From positions 5,518,001 through 5,582,000 of the forward strand of contig JAEVHH010000004.1 of assembly GCA_017607445.1 (NCBI GenBank): a DNA stretch of 64,000 nt, given 5' to 3'. Both the position numbers and the translations under genes were made by a program. The notes beneath the pieces were generated by a model that ran no database searches, was not told the origin of the DNA, and worked only from the letters and a program-made list of their open reading frames with translations. The first letter of the stretch is position 1. Every line of letters begins with the position of its first letter. Below are positions 58,950-64,000 of this stretch, piece after piece. This stretch comes from Histoplasma ohiense (taxonomy: Eukaryota; Ascomycota; Eurotiomycetes; Onygenales; Ajellomycetaceae).

Positions 58950-61207
58950 TCACAACTGGTATCTAAACGAGGGACTCAAGTCTCCCTGAAGAGGATCTAT
59001 CGCGGCTTGTTTCAGAGTACCTGAAGAATCAACTGCTGCCAGCTTGTCGCGGGTACGGTTACGGTGCAGAAGGAGGAAGAAATAAACGACACACATAGCA
59101 GCGGAGAGACAGATGAAGGATACACTGATCACGTGTCCGGGCCTAAATTGAGGGCTGTCCTTCTCGAGGAACGAGTAGGTCGCGATAATTCCGCCGACTG
59201 TTGTTGTATAGATTGTTAGTCGTCTTGTCTTAGGCAAGTAGCTCAAAAGCACATAATTTGGAGGGAGTTTATATTGATTTATTATCAAAACAAATGGACA
59301 GGAGGGGGAAAATGAGGGTTCTGAACTCACTATTTCCGAATCCAATCTGCCACGCGATGCCGACAGATCTGCGCTTATGGCCGCCAAGGTTCATGGAGTA
59401 CCAGCAAATGATAATTGGCATGGCACTGTATGCGCCGGACGTAATCAAGAACAGGGCCCCATATTGAAGCGAACGGTTAGCCTCACCGTGGACATTAAGG
59501 AGGATGGCAAATCCCGCAATCGCTATGCAAATAGGGATGAGAGTGAAGGCGAAGCGGTTACGCAGGCGGTCGGATAGGTATGCGACTGTAAGAGAGACGC
59601 CGAAGGCCGCGGCCCATGGAGGGATGGAGTAGAGTTGGGTTTGAATGGCTATGAGCAGGTGGGATTAGATTGCTTGTATTGCACAAAATGTTCTGATCGA
59701 TATTTGTGTGTCAGGGCAACGAAATGAACGAAATGCGGCTACTTACGTCCATAACCAAATGTCCTGATAATGGTAGGAGCGAAGTAAGCGTATCCTATTA
59801 TCATAAGAGGTTGGTTAATATATGTAAATAGGAAAATGATTGGTGATGGAAAAGAGGGGCGTTAGATACCGTAAGCAGGCACAACCAGGCCGAAGTACAT
59901 AAGTCCTCCAACAAAGATCTTATCTGCGACTGCATTAGCATTGCAATTATCAGGATGTACGTTATATCCCTGACGAATTACGTACAGTCCTTGAAGACAT
60001 CAAGCACGTCCTTCCAACGCAGCGAAACCTCATGGCCCGCAGCACCAACATCCTTAGCAAGTTTGCCCCGAATGAAAGCCTGTTCTTCTTCGTTTAACCA
60101 TTTCGCTTCTTCTGGGAAGCCAGGTATCACGAAGAAAAATGCAAAGGAGACGATACATGTTATCAGGCCTTCCAGGATGAAAATCCACCGCCAGCCAAGA
60201 AAACCACGCACACCATCCAACCTTCCAATAGCGCTTGCGAGCAAGCCTCCGAAGGCACCGGCAAGAGTAGTGGAGCTGAAGAAGAAACTGAACCGTTTCT
60301 GGGCCTCAGTACGCCGGTACCACATCCCAAGGAGGTAGAAACCTTTTGATAAGTTAGCCTCGTCACCGTCCATAGGGGTCTTTGGAATAGAAACAAGGGG
60401 TCAAATTCATCATCTAAAACGCAATGACATACATCCTGGAAACATGCCAGTTTCCAATAAGCCAAGCAAAAATCGGGTGACTAGGAGGCCTGCATAATTT
60501 TGTACTAAGCCCTGGCAAAGAGTAACAAGCCCGAAGCCAAACATGCATCCCGACACTATAATATACAAGAGTTAGTCAATCATGAAATATGGATGAATTT
60601 AAGTTCGAATAGAAACCTACGCCAAACGTGAGGCTTCAATTTCTTCAGTAGAATATTTGATGGGATCTAAAGTCATAATTAGATTAGTTAGGTTCCCAGA
60701 AGGGGACAGGGGGCAACACATATTTCCACGAAAGCCAGTAGAATATTGTCATACTTACCTCAAATAAGATGTATGGGACGAAAAATATAGTCAGGGCGGT
60801 ATTATATCTGTTGCCTGATTCAATACCAAGATCCTTCCTCAGCCCAAATATGACAGCATTGCTGATATTGACACTGCATGCGACCGGGCCGTCAGCTTTC
60901 TCTTGTCCCGTAGAGCGTATAGCCGCATTCAAAGTGTGTAGCTCCCTAAGAGCCTGTGAGACTTACCGGTCCAAGAACGCAAGCAGATAGAGCACACAGA
61001 GCACGGGGAGCAGGCGCAGATCGATTTTGGTCATTAACCTTCTTTCTGTGGTGCTTACGAGAGTGGCATCGAAGCCATCCTCCTGCGCGGCGACGGAAGA
61101 GGCTCCGGACTCCACATCTTCTATGCATCAGAATTAACACAATTGAAGTGATATAGAACAGGCGACCACAATGGCCTCAAGGATGTACCTTTGCTCTCAT
61201 GGATCAT
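58950..61207 (-). CDS. MFS transporter, anion:cation symporter (Dal5/Tna1-like) family
   Basis: This is a plasma-membrane permease of the fungal ACS family, whose members carry nicotinate, allantoate, pantothenate or other small anions. The substrate cannot be told from sequence. Ten exons give 493 residues: complement(58950..59197, 59331..59648, 59747..59794, 59870..59923, 59986..60342, 60433..60555, 60621..60666, 60759..60873, 60967..61120, 61189..61207). The 19-nt first exon encodes MIHESK plus one base. After an acidic N terminus come KIDLRLLPVLCVLYLLAFLD, VNISNAVIFGL, YILFEIPSNILLKK, GLLETGMFPGCFYLLGMWY and FGYGPIQTQLYSIPPW. MPIIICWYSMNLGGHKRRS and WQIGFGNIGGIIATY follow. Twelve helices are expected. 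All ten exons join in phase. Confidence 0.92.
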
Positions 61208-62627
61208 TCTCCGTTTCCACGTGTTTTCTCAGGTATCGATCCGTTCCAGTTGCTTGCGTCCGTTGCCAAGGATTCTAGAGGGAGGAGAGGATATTTAACG
61301 ATGACTGGACCAATGAAGTAAGTTGTTTCCGGGAGCAGAAACGAGGAAACACAGGGGAAAGAAAGCAACGAAATATCGACAGATGCTTAAGGAAGGAGGC
61401 GGCTAGGGTGTAATATATGGAAGCTGAAAAGAATGGGGTCCGAACAACCTGAGAATTATATTAAACGCGCAGCGTGCAAACCAAGATTCGAATGCCGAAA
61501 ATTGCACAAAGCCACGCCGCTAGAGAAGCTTTGTGCCACAGATGGCGAGCTGAGGAGCAAAGCTGATTCGACCGCTGCGGCCGATCTCGAAAGTCTTGTC
61601 CTTGGGCGGAGCCGAATTTGTGGGCGCAGCGGTTTTCAACATGTGTAATTCTTTACATGTACATGTATGTACCGCCCGTGGACGGTCCATGGTTCAACCC
61701 GTGTCGTGGTCCTGTGACACATTGATGCCCTCTTGGAAAATAAAAAATTGCTCGAAGTCATGATTTGGCTCTATCTGGCCCATGCTAGAAATCCGCCACT
61801 TCCCCGCGTTCTCTAAACTATCAATGCTCCGCCTACGCTATTGGGGCAGCGGGATATTGCTGTGTATTTTCTCGTTAATTAACGATAATGACAATAATAA
61901 CATCGAGAGAGGAGAGACTGCGAGAGGGAACAAGGAAAACAGTCACGGTTGATTTGTCAGGACTCCCTAATGTTGCGCAACCACTACCTACAAAAGCGCC
62001 TAGGGACATACCCTTCGACCTGGCTAGATCGCTAAATTTGTCACATTTTCCCATTCTCAACGTTGTTGGTATTTACACAGCCAACATCAGAACTCTAATG
62101 TGTGGAATGGACCCTTATCCAGCCTTGAAGAAAGCACGCAAGCGTAATTGTGGGGAAGTTCCCTGAACCAGACGGCCCTCGCAGGGCCAGAGGGATCACA
62201 TTGGCAACCAAATGAGATGAGATACACAGAATTTAATTGGATTGATTCCAATCAAAAGATTTGTCGAGGAACGGACGCTTTAAATAAGGTTTTATGCTTA
62301 AAAATTATCCTTGTTGAAAAATCTAATGCCAAGATATCCATTCGTCTCTAGCCTCGGGTAGCTCACGCCACGAATGTTATTTGGATGTTTTATATCGGAG
62401 AATCACAGTGGTGTATTCCTTTGATACTTCCGTATAATCGTTATGATATGCTATAAATGAATAGTTAAGTAAACTGTACCCGTAGGGGTTATTATACCCA
62501 ATTAGACAGTTGGCAACGTGAGTTAATTGGGGCGATACCAAGATACCAAAAAAAAAGATGGAAGCAAAACAAAAAGACATAGAAGGAAAGTGATACATAA
62601 CAAAAAGAACAAAAAAAGGAGGCCTAG
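61208..62627. other. Intergenic upstream of MFS gene
   Basis: 1.4 kb with the MFS promoter and the 3' UTR of the last gene. A short palindrome ACATGTACATGT lies at 61655-61666. Open frames (for example 61888-62166) are not recognised. Confidence 0.5.
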
Positions 62628-64000
62628 CTATCTAAGTCGCATAGAAGGGAAAAATCTGGGGCCGGCAAAGCCGTGGACAACTATGCTCTGAATGTCAATG
62701 TTACCTCCGCTAAATGGACTCCACAGCTTGATAAGGATGAACTTTCCAGATCTGTATATCAACTCATCAGTATAAGATGTGGATAGCGAGACGGCAAATG
62801 ACGCCTATAAGATAGGGATTGGGCATGAAATTTTTACATACACAGGTGGGTCAAATTTGATGCTAACCATACTCTTCTCTTTTTTAATAAAGAAACGTGC
62901 GTGTGGTTTCATGATTTCCGGATCAGAGGCGGTTGGCTCACTTCCATCAGTCAAGGCGTCTCTGTTCCGGAATGTTGATGAGGGTTCAATTAGACTAGGG
63001 ACTAGCCGTCGGCTGCTCCCGCCGTCAAGACTGTCAATTGCTTCTATATCATTAACAGCCCGCCTCATTCGACGTCGAAATTGACGTTGTTCTCCATTTA
63101 GCAAACCGTTGATCCACTCAGAAGCCTCATCGCTATCGACGTCCAAATCCGGGCAACGCATTTCGGATTCGATTTGGTCCATGCGCATTCTGTTAACGTC
63201 GGTCGATGAAGGCGCCTCGTCAGGATCTTCATCATTAATATCATCGTCGGATTTATCATCAAAGTGGGTCGTAATGCGGAAGTCAGAAGAGGAGCTGCGA
63301 TAAACAATAGGTCTAGGGTCGAAAGACGAAGGGGTGAGCTCATTCTCCGAGTCGGACCAAGTTACTGGCCCTGACACTGCTGGCCTTTCCAGAGATCGTA
63401 AGGGTGATCTTGCTGAAGGCAGATATCGATGGGAGGAACTACCTCTTGGGTGTCGTCGTCGACGAGGTCTGAGAGGTGATGAGGAGTAAACAATTTGATA
63501 CTGGGCGGTGCGTTCCAGGAATTCATCTAGCGCCATTGAGACAAATATCATCCCTTCTTGGATACTAAAACAGATGTGTATCAGTGGATATTTTGCGGTT
63601 AATTATTTTTTTTATTGGGCTGGGTTGAAATCACTTACGGGGCATCAAATCCTGATTTCGGAGCTTTAATAACGATCTTTTGTAGGCAAAATGGGGTCTC
63701 CCCGTGGTGGCGAAGAATCAAATTGCACCGGTCATTTTTTGTGCAATACACTGAAGAGTCGTTAAGCAGAACGTTTTCCGGATATGAATTTTCACCAGAC
63801 GCTTCGTATGTTCCTCCGTCACAGCTGACGATCTCCATCTCTAAAGTGCCCGGAACAACTTCACCGTAGTGCCCGTATCTAAACCGACGGATTCCCTCCC
63901 GCTTATCATCAGAGTCCAATTTACGCCGTTTATGTCTCCATCGACCGTGCTGGCCTTCAGTGGGAGGACCCTGGGCTGCCAAAGTTGAAGACCCAACTGG
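62628..64000 (-). CDS. Conserved ascomycete protein of unknown function (5' end outside window)
   Basis: I do not know a function for this gene. The visible model is complement(62628..62751, 62842..63564, 63639..>64000), about 402 residues; the N terminus lies beyond the window. A basic segment (HKRRKLDSDD, nuclear-signal-like) precedes RYGHYGEVVPGTLEMEIVSC. Blocks that look strongly constrained follow: ENVLLNDSSVYCTKNDRCNL, CLQKIVIKAPKSGFDAPIQE and GMIFVSMALDEFLERTAQYQ. A long acidic, Ser/Arg-rich middle comes next, then a final block of VSIKFDPPV, FILIKLWSP and NIDIQSIVVHGFAGPRFFPS. The paired outer blocks look like one beta-sandwich (discoidin/galactose-binding-like) domain split by a disordered insert; that is inference. 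Splice phases agree and the last exon, which has no start codon, is essential. Confidence 0.8.

Noticed and set aside
1..64000. Search for mobile elements, LTRs and a biosynthetic cluster
   Set aside because: No reverse transcriptase, integrase, transposase, polyketide or peptide synthase motif was seen; the lone MFS gene has no cluster partners.

Overview
This window is nuclear DNA of a filamentous ascomycete. Genes lie on both strands with 0.3-4 kb spacers and carry many short GT-AG introns (about 50-130 nt) with CTRAC-like branch points. The set contains fungus-type versions of SPT4, POP8, PBN1, CUT12, KHA1, ATG101 and an RFX factor. Protein wording and intron style fit Eurotiomycetes, most likely Onygenales; this placement is inference, not a database result. 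I saw no reverse transcriptase, transposase, LTR pair, CRISPR array, phage or plasmid feature.

Layout. 1-10 kb: glutathione synthetase GSH2 (5' end cut by the window), two related minus-strand genes of an unrecognised family sharing a WMRLD motif block, then a small two-exon POP8 (RNase P/MRP). 10-14 kb is gene-poor and holds an intron-containing tRNA-Ala(AGC). 14-23 kb: mitochondrial GABA transaminase, SPT4 divergent from PP5-type phosphatase PPT1, and damage-control phosphatase ARMT1. 23-36 kb: spindle-pole protein CUT12 divergent from the eIF2alpha kinase GCN2, splicing factor CWC2, and GTPase DRG1/RBG1 (ten exons). 36-42 kb: class B DnaJ (SIS1 type) and ER protein PBN1. 42-54 kb: RFX transcription factor divergent from ER-shaping YOP1, autophagy factor ATG101, a doubtful small gene, and PEX3. 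55-64 kb: K+/H+ antiporter KHA1 converging on an ACS-family MFS transporter with ten exons, then the 3' part of a conserved gene of unknown function.

The genes are mostly single-copy housekeeping functions (redox, translation control, transcription elongation, splicing, ER and peroxisome biogenesis, autophagy, cation balance) and do not form a metabolic cluster. Exon models were built by hand. Each junction was chosen so that reading phase and family alignment agree, and every complete model sums to a multiple of three. The least expected content is the WMRLD gene pair, several coding micro-exons (9 and 15 nt), the tRNA intron, a glycine-rich insertion in ATG101, and a perfect 26-bp palindrome between RBG1 and the DnaJ gene.
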